DNA from: Neopestalotiopsis rosae
Taxonomy: Eukaryota; Ascomycota; Sordariomycetes; Amphisphaeriales; Sporocadaceae
DNA length: 64,000 nucleotides
NCBI GenBank assembly: GCA_023078685.1
Contig: JALGAS010000004.1
Location: 5,332,001 to 5,396,000, forward strand
Reading direction: 5' to 3'
Part shown: one piece after another, positions 38,613 to 51,458 of the stretch
How positions within the stretch are numbered: position 1 is the first letter of the stretch
How the letters are laid out: every line of letters begins with the position of its first letter
Program-made: the position numbers and the translations under genes
The notes under the pieces: model-generated
Seen by the model: only the letters and a program-made list of their open reading frames with translations
The model's database searches: none
What the model was told of the DNA's origin: nothing

Positions 38613-39196
38613 ATGGCTTTCAAGCATTTCATCCTCGTTGCCCTCGCCGCTGCTGCCCATGCCTTGCCCAATGCTGATTTGGGGGAGACTGACAGCAATG
38701 TCCTGGTCGCCCGGGCCTGTGACTACGGAAGCACTGCTCACCACTGCACCAGCGCCACGTATTCGGGCATCGAGGCTGGCAAATACTGCGGCTTTTGTAA
38801 GCAGGTGCTCGGGCCCGACTACGTCCGCGGCCATCTTTACCAGTAAGCGCCTCTAGGAAATCGAGACGCGTTTTTTTAAAGGCCTCAGAAAAACGACATG
38901 GCTGATTTAACTTCAAAATCACAGGGTCAATGGAAAGAGCGGTGCCAGGAGTGTAAGTTTGTACCGCAGTCTTGTGCGTGACTTCAGCTAAAGCTGCATG
39001 ACTGATTCGAAAACAGTGCTGTGACTATGGCAAATCCGATGCATGCGCGAAACGTGCCGCAGAGGTATCTGGGTAAGTTTAACCTGCAGACGGATAATCC
39101 CATCCACCCCCTGCTCTCGCTTTCTTCTCTGATGCTAATGAATCAAACACATACAGAAGTCTGATCAATTGCAAGAACAATGGAAGGGGTTACTGA
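38613..39196 (+). CDS. Small cysteine-rich secreted protein, effector-like
   Basis: Four exons, 38613-38842, 38925-38952, 39017-39072 and 39157-39196, join in frame to give 117 aa. The two middle exons are only 28 and 56 nt; all introns have GTAAG donors and CAG acceptors. A clear signal peptide (MAFKHF, then an Ala/Leu core ending near AHALP) is followed by a short pro-like segment. The mature region has eight cysteines, including YCGFC and SCC, enough for four disulphides. A CDYG motif occurs twice (ACDYGS and CCDYGK), suggesting two related half-modules. No named family was recognised. Size, secretion and cysteine content fit effector or antimicrobial-type proteins, but no activity can be assigned. 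Its nearest neighbour is the convergent CoA-transferase. Confidence 0.82.
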
Positions 39197-39843
39197 AGGA
39201 CTGAGTCTGTGGAATGGCTAGATATGTTGACGCTCTCAGTGGAAACATGAATAATGCAAGGGTCACACTCTTTAAAGTCTCATAGTGTTAATAAGTCAAC
39301 CAAATGGTCAACGCTCTTTTGTGAAATAGCGAAAAATGACTTTGATGTTTTTAGTCCTGAACAAGATCGCTATTTGAGTGTCTTGTGGAAAGTTGTTACT
39401 ATTGGGATTGAAGCGAGAGTCCAGAAGGTCAGCTAAGAAAATGAAATAGTCATCAATCGTGCACAAGGCGTCCCTGTTGCTTGTGTGCTTGCAACTTCAC
39501 ATCCGAGCGGTCTGCTTCAGTGTGACGTTGATGTCAAGCCAGCAAATATTGATTGGTTCTCCAAGGTGCAGGTTCTTGTCGCGCACGAAGATAGTGGCCT
39601 ATAAAGAGAAAACAGAGAGGTTGAAGGAAAGATGAATTGGAAAACATCTCATATGAGATCATAATTGGGCAAGCCAGGGCTTCTTGCAGCCACAGAAAGT
39701 CAACGAAGAACACAGTGGCGGGAAACAATTCGCAGCTACACGTTTCACAAATGAAGGTCCTTTGGAGATAAAGAAAAAGGAACAATGACCAAAACCAAGC
39801 AACTCACTCAACAAGCCGAGGATGACAAAGTCATGTGCAGTTT
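39197..39843. other. Convergent intergenic region
   Basis: Holds the 3' ends of the secreted-protein and CoA-transferase transcripts. Nothing else was recognised. Confidence 0.55.
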
Positions 39844-41637
39844 TCATGCATCAGCCTCAATCTCATCCTGCTCCCAACCCTCCCAGGCAGGAGCATCATG
39901 GCCATTGGGTCGTGCAACTCGCGCATGGCCAATCTTGAGGCCCCTCACGGTCAACGCCTCCTTCGGCCAACGGATGCGCCCGGCGAAGCCAAGACTCATT
40001 GCGCTTTGCATCATCTCGTCAGAGAAGAGAGCCGGATGAAGCCTCTTCATGCTTCTAAGAGCTCGGCCACTGACCTCGTCCACACTGTCGCTGTGTCGCA
40101 AGTCAAAGAAGGCGCGGTCGTGATTCTGGCATAACTTCTGCTGCGTCTCGAGGGAATGGGTGCCCAAAGAAAGCAGAAAAAGATCATACTGTGATATGCT
40201 GGTGCGGCAGATCCACGAACCACCTTGGGTGGCTCGACGGTAGAGGCCTGACAAGGCCGCAACCGTTCCCAAAATCCCAGTGCCGTAGTCGGAGATTGGA
40301 AAGGGCGGCACGACGGGCTCATCAAGTCCCATGAACCAGCCCTGCTCCCAGGCCACTCCCGTGACACAATCAGCGATCTGCTGCCAGCCGGCTCGAGAAG
40401 ACCATTCGGCACCGTCGATGCCTGTGCCGCCGAAACAGTCCTCCGCGACGTAGACGATTCCGCGTCCACGAGCGGCTGCGTTGGCTGCAAGAGCTTCTGG
40501 ACCATACCCCAAAGAAGCCAATACTCCAGGGCGATACCCGTCAATGATGACGTCTGCCGACGCCAGAAGATCCTCAAACTTGGCACGGTCGCTCGCGGTC
40601 TTGAGGTGGAGCGAGGTGGTGTGCTTCCCAATGTTTACATCCAATTGGAAGAAAGGTACATCTGGAAGTTGCTCTGACGTTACTTTCAGGACTGAAGCAC
40701 CGTGAGCTGCGAGTGAGCGACCAATGGCTGGTCCAGCAATAATGCGACAAAGCTCGAGAACTCGCACCCCTTTCAGGCATTGCTGAGAGTCAGTACCAAC
40801 ATCTGACTTCGCAAAGGTTTGGGGTGGAGTAGCTTCCCCCAGTGGTCGAACTGTAAATGGGGGAATGCTAGCAAGTGCCTGTCCATGAGACGTAGCTAGA
40901 AACTGGTCCTTGGTCAAGACAGGCACGCCTGCCTGGCTATACAACTGGTTGAGACGTTCCAGCTCAAAAACCGTCAATCTCTTGACAGCGGTCTCAATGA
41001 CCCGAATGCATTCATGGTAGTCGGTCATTTCAGGCATGAAAGGAGGCAAGCCCAGCATGGCAAGAGTGGTGCTCGCCTCGAGTGATCCATGGATATGATA
41101 GTACTCTCCGGGAATACGAGTCTCGTAAAGATTGGCAGACAAACGTCTGTAAAGGTTTGACTGGGCTTGGTTCAGGTCGGTATCTTGGAGACATGGTCAA
41201 TTTCGGTTCGAACGGCGGGGAAAGGATGGCTTACCAGGAAGTCGGTACTTCATCTTGGGATGGCCCTTGCCCATACCGTCCAATGTTGTCAAGTACGCAG
41301 ACATCAGCAACGCTGTGACCTTTGCAACGTCCACATCAATGACTCTTTTCTGACGTCCATTTGGTAGGTCAGAAATCATGGCTACCATACAGCCTTCGAG
41401 AGCTTTGAGTGCAGCGCCTAGGTCTTGCTCCTTTAGCGGGCAAGGAAAGCAGACATCGTCGGTACCTGCAATGGGTGCGGTGAAAGTAACATGATCAATG
41501 TGATGCTTGAATGCGGCTGGCAGCTCTGAGTGGCATGCTGTAGCCAAAGCCTCGAGCGCTATACGAGCCCCAGCACGGACAGAGTAGTCCTTGCTGGGAG
41601 CAGGCTGAAAAGTTCTTGTTTCTGGTTCGATGGCCAT
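39844..41637 (-). CDS. Class III CoA-transferase (CaiB/BaiF family)
   Basis: Exons 41637-41235 and 41183-39844, with a 51-nt intron, encode 580 aa. The family core begins near residue 270 with VRVLELCRIIAGPAIGRSLAAHGASVLKV. It continues through a DVNIGKH segment, an ADVIIDGYRPG block and ISDYGTGILGTVAAL, all matching CaiB/BaiF enzymes, which move CoA between carboxylic acids or racemise 2-methylacyl-CoA. The N-terminal 250 residues are a further, partly related half, as in other long fungal members. The substrate cannot be deduced. No mitochondrial or peroxisomal signal is clear (the C terminus is EADA). The start has a good context (CACCATGG). It lies about 3.6 kb from the divergently transcribed Zn2Cys6 regulator, a possible but unproven controller. 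Confidence 0.9.
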
Positions 41638-44600
41638 GGTGATGGCCAATAGTAGCGAGCCGCTGCTCGCCAAAGCGGTAATGTACGATTGGAACTTGGA
41701 TCGACTCCAGCTTGAAAGCTAGAGAATTGTTATAGTATCTATAAAGTATGAGAAGTAATGATTTGGAACATGTTGACTATGTGAGCGAAATTTCAAAAGC
41801 TTCAACAGGAGCCGGGGACAGCCATTTTATAAGAAGACAATCTGCCACGCGTGATTCAGAGTTTTCACGGGTTTCCGAAAGAAATGACTTGCCGACCGTC
41901 AAACGGGTCAACGGCCGGAGGATTACCGTGTATCACAGCCGACATACGTTTGGACTCCGAGTATGGTATGCTGATCCATTGCGTGGTCGACGGACAGCCA
42001 CTGCCGTGGCAGGCAAGGGGACCAGGCTCACTCATGGCCGGGGGTTAGTAGTTTGGAGATTTTATCACAGCATGTATGGCCTTGGGGTGATCCATCCGAC
42101 GTAGTTTGTGCTTCAATTGGAATATCGAGTGATCTTTGCACCTCATGTGATGGCTGAAGAGGGCCCGTCTCAGTCAAACCCATGTGCCCCTCAAGTTCAA
42201 CCATACACGATGTGATTTTGGTCTTGGCAGCTAGAAGCGAGTGAGACCTCTGGCTAAATATGATGCAAGAACAAACTCTAATCCGCAGGTTTGGAGGTGA
42301 CATTTCTGTAGGAAGCCGTCACTATATCATGTTCCTCATGGCTCCACGCTGTGAAAGCCTGGGTCATGTGCCCTTTGAGAGGAATAAAATTGCCATGTAC
42401 GTTTCTTTCTCATCAAAGCTGAGACCCAGATAGACAAGAGCTGGACGAATATCAGATAAGCCAGGGGCAACAGCGGCAAAATAGATTTGTCTACTTACAC
42501 ATATGGCTATACTATACCCAAGGATATAGTGCTAGACTGGCGCTTTGGATGCTGCATGCGTCTAGAAAAATGACATGATTGTGACAGTTGCACGTCGAGT
42601 CAATAGACACGACGTGGATGACGCATGCAGTACTACGGTCGTAAAGATCAGCCATCGACAGTGACCTGGTACAAGGAGGGTCGGATCATGGACATGGCTT
42701 TCGTTTTCGAGTGGTGCGCTATCCGATGGGAAGTGATATGCGGTAGAGGTGGTGGTAGAATGAAGCAGCAGAGAGATATTGTCAGGTCAGAGACTCGGAG
42801 ATGTCAACATGTTAAAGACCGACACGACGCTCCACAGGACGCTTCTTCGAATGAGAGAAATGAGTGGCACGCAAAACAGAATGGCCTTTGTGATTGGGAT
42901 GCACGCAACGCTTGGAATAGTTAGTCTTTAGAGGGCAGATGTGCCGCTAAAGCTTGCAATCGTAGATCTTGGGATTGTCGAACTTGGGGTCCTAGATTGA
43001 GTTGCGTTAGGGCTGCTAGGGCAATGATAGGTGCACTATCCGAGCCTCTTTGGGCGAGCTCCCCCGCGTTTTGGGTGGGGAAATGATACCTAGGTAGCCA
43101 GATCCGGGAATATGAGGTCAGGTCTTCAAACGTCTTTTGCTCCCCTCACTTGTTTCTGTTGCCATCCACACGAGTTGGAACAATGTAACCAGTAAGTAGG
43201 ATAGGAGAAAATCAGCCACTGGGCTAGATTCCCGGATTCCCCTTCCCCTGCCAACATGTCTGTCCGGCCCCTCTCTTACCACCCCTCCGTACACTCGGCC
43301 GATCCTTGTTACCATACGTTTCTATGGTCTGGAAGAGAGACACAGTGAGGTAAGGTATAGTATTAACATACCCTACTATATGTACACAGTTGCACGCATC
43401 CTTGATCCAACCAATCCCCAGCCTTGAACGCGGCTGTCAGAACTTTTTTTCTTTCCAATCGAGTTGTCGGTGCGCTTCGATCACCGGTGAATGAAAGCCC
43501 CCCAATGAAGACCGACATCGATGCGACCGAGCCTCGAGCAGGCCCAAGTCTGACCTAACCCAGGTACTCAGTCTGCATGGAGCTGCATTGTGCGGTACAT
43601 TGCCGAAAGTCAATTGATGAGCCCTACATATGCCTGCATAACATTGAAGCTGCGTACATTTTTGGACGGGGGGTTTTCAATGCTCTGTGCACAAGGTAGA
43701 GAAGGTGGACTCGACTCGGTGCTCTTTGAATGGCGGCGACTTCCTTTCCTTCTGCTGATGTTTCTGTCCATCAGATCAGGCCAAGCATTTGGGTCGGTGG
43801 GTAATCTGAGGTAGTTACGCAGTTGCCTTTGTTTGCGACTGGAGACTTCCACCACCAAGATTGCGTCCAAGGTAGGCGCAATCAACACGCGCATGTGACT
43901 AATCAACCTCGACGTATCGATGCACCTTATTTACACAGGTCCATCATTGATTGTTACTTCTGGGCAACGTATGTAGCCCTACTTACAATACCTACCTACC
44001 TATCACCACATCCAACTCAGCACCGAACCTAGAAACCTCCCACATGGATCTGCGGGCTGCCAAAAATACGCGAATTACGCCACATGCGGTCAGTCCCCAG
44101 CGAGTGAGTCCCTTGGACCAATACCAACCCCGGGAAGCTCTTTGATTGCTTCCTCGCCCAACTGACCAATCGCTTTGGGGACATGTTTGTACTTCATGAA
44201 TCCAGACTGGTAATTTTTCCAATAACATCCATACTCAATTGTCCCCCCAAAAATCAAAACGAGTGCAACTTTTTACGGTTTCGAAAAGAGGCGGAATTTG
44301 ATGATGCCGGACACGCGCCCTTGCATCCAAGACCTTGCCCACATTACATTCATTACTTCACACCTGAGCCTACATCACGAAATACATTGTATGTAATAAA
44401 TCAAAGTAGGTGGTTGAGGGTAGAGTCGGTTTGAATCGAATGGCCTCGCCTCGACTCGCCGCGCCTTCTCGATGGAAATGCTTGTCAGTTTGTTTTCCTC
44501 CTCTGCCCACCTTTCTTGCCCACCAAGTTCCCAACTGCCTACCCAGTACCACCCTCTGACCATCTTGCCTGACCCTGCCTTACCTTAAGCAACTCAGATA

Positions 44601-45259
44601 TGCTCGAGTCACCCCGTTTACATATTTGTCTGGACGTTTCAAGAAGCCTGCCCAGTCAGTCATCTTGTACATATCCCCAAAGCTTGCCGTATCCTGCCCG
44701 ATTGGATCAGTGCCTAAACCTTTCTTCTTTCCTTCTTTCTTTTGCGCATTATTCGAGTCTGTGGGAGCACGCTGTATCATCATCGTTTAGCTCCGTTGCT
44801 CTCCATTGTAGCCTCATTCAAGGTTCACATAGGCAAAAGTCTGTCCGTCCGTTAAGTGTCAACCTGGGTCTTGACTAGGACAAGCACGCCGACCTAGCAA
44901 ACAGCTCCTCGAGGCCTTGCAGCGTCCTGTCCCGATTACCAGAAACTCTCACCTGCAACCCTCAGCTCTGTTCCCCACTACCATCTGCAAGACGATATCC
45001 ATAATTTGCCATCAGGGCAACTGGACTTCAGATGATCCATCGGTCAACTGAACAGTCTACAAGGCCCATCTACAGCTGCTTTCTTCCCAAAGGGGTTTAA
45101 TATACTCATCACGTCTGAATCCGACGCCGAACTTTGAGCATCACCCCCAGTTAGCCGGCTCCTCGTCCCACTCTGCATCACCAAAACGGATTCTTTGTCC
45201 ACCCGTGGCTCGCATTTGGATGGCGGATGTGACCTGAGCCTCAGCCGGCGTAGAGCATC
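41638..45259. other. Intergenic region between CoA-transferase and regulator
   Basis: About 3.6 kb between divergent genes with no supportable gene. It should contain both promoters. The last kilobase is C/T-rich on the plus strand, like the leader of a fungal regulator gene. Open frames here are short. Confidence 0.55.
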
Positions 45260-48200
45260 ATGACCCGACCAAAAGTCGACCCTGACAAGAGACAACGGAC
45301 AGCTTGCGCCTGCGATAGCTGTAAGCGCAGGAAGCAAAAGGTATTTCAATCCATATTTCTTTCGCTTTGAACGACCATATTTACTCAAGGCCTCCTTATA
45401 CGCGACCTTTGCGTATGCATTTGATCTACTCGAATGCCAATGACCTCCAAGCCTGGCCCAACAAGTGCTCTCACTCTGATTATACAATACTCAGAATGGC
45501 CATTATGACCATGACCTTCCAATGGAGTGCCGATAGGAGGGGATCTTGGGAAAAATTCCTTGGCCCGAGTTGTGGTCGGAAAGAGATGTTCTCAATAGGC
45601 TGTTCCGCTTCGGAAGGCTCACGCTGTCTTACATACACCAGAAAAATTGTGTATCCATACCCTCGAAGAAGTCTCCAAGCCTCTAGTGATGCTCGTTCCT
45701 TCTGTCAGAAATTATACCTCTCAGACCCGAGGTCGCATCGTTATTGACTTCGGCTATATATTCCATCTAATGTTGACGAAATTTTGTTCAGTGCAACGGG
45801 CAACACCCATGCAATACCTGCCTTAAACGGAGCCTTCCGTGCAAATACACACCAGCGCCTGTCAACCCAGAGGCAAGTCAGGATTCTGTCACATCACCTC
45901 TCAAGAGGCGTCATGTGGATACATCGTCCGATATACTCAAGTCAGACTCCTCCACCAAAGCACGCCCCCGGCAAGCCTCGATGCAGCTTCCGCCGTCAAC
46001 TGCATGGGATCCATCGGACATTCCTGCAATGAGCCTTGTTAATTCGGATCATGCTCATCTTCTAGAAGTTAGAATGGATTCGGCGCCAACACAAATTATG
46101 AGCCACGATGATCTGGAGCAAGACTCTCACACGAGGGCGAGCTCGGCCGGCGGACTTACTGAGGAGGTAGAGGACTGGTCTGTACCAAGGATGCTCCAGG
46201 ACTCTAACAATCCCAGCAGGATACGTGAGTGTAGATTTTCTCTCACATGATACCCCATGTAACAGTCAGCACCGACTGTGCCTCGAAATCTTTCGCTCGC
46301 ACCGAGCAGATACTTCTCCATAACGAGACCGACGTGGCTGACTTTTGGTGAACTCAGTTTATGTTGGCGAGTCGGCCACGCTATCGTGTCTACAGTTGAT
46401 TCGCATGCTCGTGGAGATCAAGGTGAAGCATTCTAAGTTCACGCAAGACCCGCAGCGGCACATGATTGTGGAAGCCCCCAGCAATCCGCAATCAAGCAAC
46501 ACGCCAATGTGTTTGCTGCCAGATATCAAGACAGCAACTATCCTCGTCAACTCATATTTCACCAATGTAAGACTGTCTCCCCTGTCGTTCATATTGGTCA
46601 TTGAGCTAAACAAGCAAGACTGTTGGCTTCGTCGAGGTTTTTGATCGAGCTAATTTCCATGACCAATTCAACTCATGCTTTGATGACCCGCTTACGGTTG
46701 ACCCGTCTGTGCGATGCTTGCTCAATCTAGTCTTTGCCATCGGTCTTGTACTGGCAAACCCCGAACCAAAAAGCGAAGAAGCAGAAGTTATCAGAAAGCT
46801 TCGTGAGAATGAAGACATCAACCATGCCGAGGTATTTTTTAGGAATGCCAAGGCCCTCGCCGATCCAGAATCCGGCTTTGAGGATGCAAATATTTGGTCG
46901 GTCCAAGCGCTTTGCCTCATGGCGATTTACATGCTTTCAGTTTCTAAGAGAAATGCTGCATATGCCTGTCTTGGTGCGCAATACCCTTCCTGTGATTGAA
47001 TTATACTTACCATAGTCGTAACAGGTATGGCGGTGCGATCGGCTTTCGCACTTGGGCTACATCGTGTAGAGAATGACTACAGCTTCGATCGTAACTCCTG
47101 TTCGAACGATCCTATCATCTATTCGATACATGGAAGGGTGAGGAGGAACCTCTGGCGCACACTTTACATTCTCGATCGATTCTTGTCTGCGTCCTTAGGC
47201 AGACCAATGGCAATTTCTGACGAAGACTGTTCCGAGAAACCCCTCGGGGCCGGCGAGAAAACTATGGAAAGTGAAGATGAGAAAATCAATTCAGCAGCCC
47301 TGTATGCCGCTGTCAGTACTTGCCGCGTCATCGGAAAAACACTCAAGGATGTCTACTCAAAGCGAAAGATCTCATGCATCATCACGCAGGAGATTGCCGA
47401 GAAGCTGGTGGATTGGAACAGAGCTCTGCACGTTGCTCTGCACTGGCGAAAGGCGAGAAACATTGACATACCGCGGAACCGACGAATCACTATCCTGCAT
47501 ATAAACCTTCTGCATTGTCACTCGGTCATTCTCTTGACTCGGCCGTTTTTCTTGTATATTCTCAAGGTAGGAATCATGCAGCAGAAACAATCACGACTGA
47601 GCCAGAGGATGGACGGATTTGCCCAGACATGCGTGGAGGCGGCGCAACACAGCCTGACTATTGCCCAAGATGCAATGAACGGAAGATGCCTTTCGCATTG
47701 CAACCCATTCGTCATGTATGTCTGTTTTCGATTTTATATTGATACAACAGAGAGATGTCTGAAAGCCAAACTGACCCATTTGCCATAGTTACTATGTCTT
47801 TGCGGCAGGTCTGATTATTCTCAGTAACGAGTTCGCGTCACTATACAACAATCCAGATGCCGACGTTGCTATTGAGAGCTGTCTATCGATTCTTGGATAC
47901 TGCGCAGGGCATGACCCTCAGGCTAAGCGGGTCCACTACATCATCAAGACTTTTCAGGAAGTCATCATGAACCGGGCTTCGGTAGCACCGGTACTTTCAT
48001 TTCGGGATCGGACGATACCAATTATTACGCCTGCATCAAGCAACCCCGATCATGACCCCATGGCCCATTTCTTTGAAAACTCAAAATCTAGCCCAAAAGT
48101 GCATCAGCTACCAATCGTTCCGCCAACCCTGAGGCCCGAGCGCTCAAGCATGTCAGCCCATTTCCAGAGACGGCCTTCATCATCAATAATTTCAGTCCAT

Positions 48201-48488
48201 CAACAGCCGAGTCCCGATGTCACTGATGGTTCGCCGACAGCAGTCGCCTCTGCATCAGCTAGCGAGGGCAATCCAAACATGGACCATGGATTCTTCCTTG
48301 ATGAACTGTTCCAGTTTCCGATTGCAAGAATGCCAATGGAACATCAGCAGCATGTCCAGCCAGAAGCTTACAACAATCACTATACTTTGGGTTCAGCACC
48401 GTCTTTGCCATTTGGCCCTAATTCTATGCCGCCTGTCAGTCTAGGGGCCCATGGCAACATGTACTATCCAGGTGATGGTTTTCAATAG
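45260..48488 (+). CDS. Zn2Cys6 fungal-specific transcription factor
   Basis: Six exons, 45260-45340, 45792-46224, 46358-46566, 46619-46973, 47025-47715 and 47789-48488, give 822 aa. The zinc cluster has the exact C-x2-C-x6-C-x5-C-x2-C-x6-C spacing (Cys18, 21, 28, 34, 37, 44). It is formed only when the first, 451-nt intron is removed between Lys27 and Cys28. The middle is a fungal_trans regulatory domain: NIWSVQALCLMAIYML, GMAVRSAFALGLHR, RRNLWRTLYILDRFLSASLGRP. The C terminus is Ser/Pro/Gln-rich, like an activation region. Proteins of this class bind CGG-type half-sites as dimers. Targets are unknown. It is divergent from the CoA-transferase gene. Confidence 0.94.
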
Positions 48489-49199
48489 GTGATGTCCATT
48501 AGTCTCGGATTCCTGTGTTCAATCTCTTGAGTTTTGATTTTTTTTGTCATTTGGGTCTCGTTTCCTGTTCATTACCCCATCGACCCAGCCTGTATGCCAT
48601 TCAATGTCTCATATGCATAAGCATGTATTCCTTTGGCGTTTTTCATGTGCTCTGGCAAACAAGTGAATAATTCTACTGGTATGGAGGTATAGCGTCTACT
48701 CAATTAACGGCGTAATACCGGCGTTGCGGACGTGTTTACATTGGCGGAATTGGTTTATGGTAAAGAGAAAAGGACTGGGTTTGATACCACTGGGACGGGC
48801 TTCCTTCCTTTCTTCATATGTTGTACTGTGCGTTGTACTGTGCGTGTCTGGGCTTCTAGGCCCTCGCCGGGGATATAGGATAGCAATCATGAAACGAGCT
48901 GGCCTCTGGTTTTGTACTGGGCATTGATCGTCCGGCAGTGTTGTACGAATCTGTCTTGCCACGAGTCGGCAAACGGATCCAGTGAGTTAGTCGTTGAATG
49001 GCAAGACTTGTTTGTAAGGTTCGACTCTGCCATGGCCACCAAAGGAACTGAGTCGTATGTAACCGTGGAGAATAAAGTTGCTTGATTTAAAACAAATCAT
49101 GGTCTATTTGCCTGGGCCCCGCTGGTATAGTCCCTCTTTATGGTACATTTGACATCTTTTTCCTTGTCTTTCTTGATATAAAATACTGTAGTATTGATT
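48489..49199. other. Convergent intergenic region
   Basis: The 3' ends of the regulator and PDX1 transcripts face each other here. No gene was seen. Confidence 0.55.
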
Positions 49200-50653
49200 T
49201 TACAAGACGAGTCTGCCAGGATCCTTCTCCAACACCAACTTCATCCTTGCCAAGAAAGCATTTGCTCTCTTCTCTTCGCTTTTTGGTACCTTGAGGCTAA
49301 AGGTGTTGGCACCGGTGGAGATGCCGGGCTGGCCTAGCGAAGCCGCCACGGACTTGGAGCTCTTCTTTGGCTTGGGCGCCAGGATATCGATAATGTCAAT
49401 CTTGGCAGCGGCCTTGGGCTTGGGCGCAACGCCAGTAAAGGACGGCGAGGGCAGCGCCGTGATCTGGGGAATATAGTAGCCGCGGGACGCCTTGGGGTCA
49501 ACCTTGTGGAGGCCGAGGACCTGGTGGAACAGCTCGTCGGCCGAGGGCTTGTAGTTGGCGGGCAGGGGCAGCTCGTCGTTGGCGAGCTCGGCGGCGCGCG
49601 AGACAAAGGTCGACAGGGGCAAAAAGGTGCCGAGCGTGGCCTCGATCTTTTGCTGCGTCGCAATGACGGCCTCCATGGAGATGGGCACGGCGACGAGGAG
49701 GTCCTCGGGGACGGGCTTCTTGGCCTTGGCGGCTTCGGTCTTGGCCGCGGGCTTTGCGGGGGCGGCGGGCTGGGCAATCTTGATGTTGCTCAGGTCCAGG
49801 TGGGCGTTGTGGTCGAAGCGCTTCTTGATGTCGGCCGGCCGGGACTCGGAGGCCATGCCCAGGTAGGCGAGCACGTCTCCCTTGAGGAGGCGGCCCTGGG
49901 GTCCGGTCGGGGTGATCTCGCTAATGGCGGCCTCGTCCAGCTTGTGCTCCTTGACCAGGTGCTCGACGGACGGGTACAGAGGGTACTTTTGAGGCGGCGC
50001 CTTGCCGCCCGACTTCTTTCGCTGGCTCGGGTCGGCAGCCTTCTTCTGGGGAGCGGCCTCGCTGGGCTGGCCAGACTGCGAGCTCTCCTCCTGCTTGGGG
50101 GCGGCGGGCGCCTTGGACGAGGCCGACGAGTCGGCCTTGTCGGCGGGCAACTCGAGGGAGCTAATGTCGTCGCCGGGCTCGGCAATGACGCCGATGCGGG
50201 TGCCGACCTGGACGCTCTTGCTGCCGTCGCCCTGGAAGATCTTCATCATGATGCCGTCGTCCTGGGCCTCGACGTCCATCGAGGCCTTGTCCGTCTCGAT
50301 CTCGAGGAGCACGTCGCCGGCGGCGAACTCGTCGCCCTCCTTGACCTTCCACGTCGCAATGTTGCCCTCGGTCATGGTCGGCGAGAGGGCGGGCATGGTG
50401 AAGTTCTGGGCTGCTCGCGACGCGGCCGATGTCCGTAGACCTATTGGTGGGAAGAAAAGCGCATGGTCAGCACAGTTGAACGATATATTGTATCCCCGAT
50501 GATACTATTTTGGGGGGTTTCCATCTCTCTTGCTTCCACCACATTCAAGGTGCATTGGTAGCGACCGGACATACCTCTGACGGAAGCATCTTGAGCAACT
50601 CTGCGGCTTGTCAGCCTGGCCGACAGGCGACACGCAGTCGCAAAGGAAGCCAT
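49200..50653 (-). CDS. PDX1: Pyruvate dehydrogenase complex protein X (E3-binding protein)
   Basis: Exons 50653-50575 and 50440-49200, with a 134-nt intron, encode 439 aa. A basic, Ser/Arg-rich mitochondrial presequence leads to a lipoyl domain starting MPALSPTMTEGNIATW, with the lipoylated Lys of ETDKASM at about residue 78. An Ala/Pro/Lys linker follows, then the peripheral-subunit-binding domain (about 182-221, YPSVEHLVKEHKL...GRLLKGDVLAYLG) that holds E3. The C-terminal part is short and lacks the HxxxDG active site of E2 acetyltransferase. The protein is therefore the E3-binding protein, which anchors dihydrolipoamide dehydrogenase to the complex core in the mitochondrial matrix. It shares an 805-nt divergent promoter region with another mitochondrial gene. 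Confidence 0.93.
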
Positions 50654-51458
50654 TTGTCGGGCCCAGATGTGTGGAAGTTGGGAGAGTTTGGGGGTGGGTG
50701 AGGTTCTGAACGTTGGAAGCTCGAATTGAGCTTTTTTTTCCGGGGCCTGTTGAGATAGTAAGTTTAGATGGGAATGTCCGTTGGAGCTAGGTCCAAGATA
50801 CGGTAGGTACAGCAGGTTCGCTATTATGAAAGCAAAGAATTGGGACGTCCAATAATTCGTTCGGATAGGTAATTAGGTAATAAGAGTAGAGAACGAAAAT
50901 GGAATTGTTTCTCTAATCTAGAATTGTTCACAGTTCAGATTGCTTGACCCATTCGCTCCCGCGTTCGCTCATCCAATTCTCTTAACTCTCAACCTCACTC
51001 AAAATCTTTGGTTGGGGGGACACCAGCAGCACTCGCCTTACGCACCGGCCTTTCCCGGGCTTCAAATCGGACCTTCAACAAGGTCGTTGGGCCCCCCTGC
51101 AAGAAGCGGCTTATTATTAGTCTTAGTGCAACTCACCTTGTATTTCACCGAAGCTGCTGAAGCATCCAACCAATCAGAGACCTGTGTGCACCCCCAAAAC
51201 CCGCTAGAACCTAAAGCTCCCAGCTCTCTCGGGTCTCCAGCACCAAAAACATCGGGGACTTCGATCATTGGTGAGAAAGTTCGCTCGCGATCAAAATAAT
51301 TTTGGGTCCTTGCACCTTGGACCCTGGGAGCGTTCGAGGCACTTTGCGTATCACCGTACGTCGGTCTGCATCTCTTTGAAGTAGTCAATTGCTCTACAGA
51401 CGAACGCGCAAATACTCAGGCTCAATTGCGTAGAAGGGGGAAATTTAGTTCGACGACA
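50654..51458. promoter_or_regulatory. Divergent promoter region of two mitochondrial genes
   Basis: An 805-nt stretch separates the start codons of PDX1 (minus) and the two-span mitochondrial membrane protein (plus). The layout allows shared control. No specific operator is claimed. Confidence 0.45.

Noticed and set aside
48985..49040. Short stretch with a GGTTCGACTC B-box-like sequence
   Set aside because: No matching A box, no foldable stems and no adjacent T run.
49506..50438. 310-codon Gly/Leu-rich plus-strand frame
   Set aside because: Antisense to PDX1, whose domains are unmistakable.
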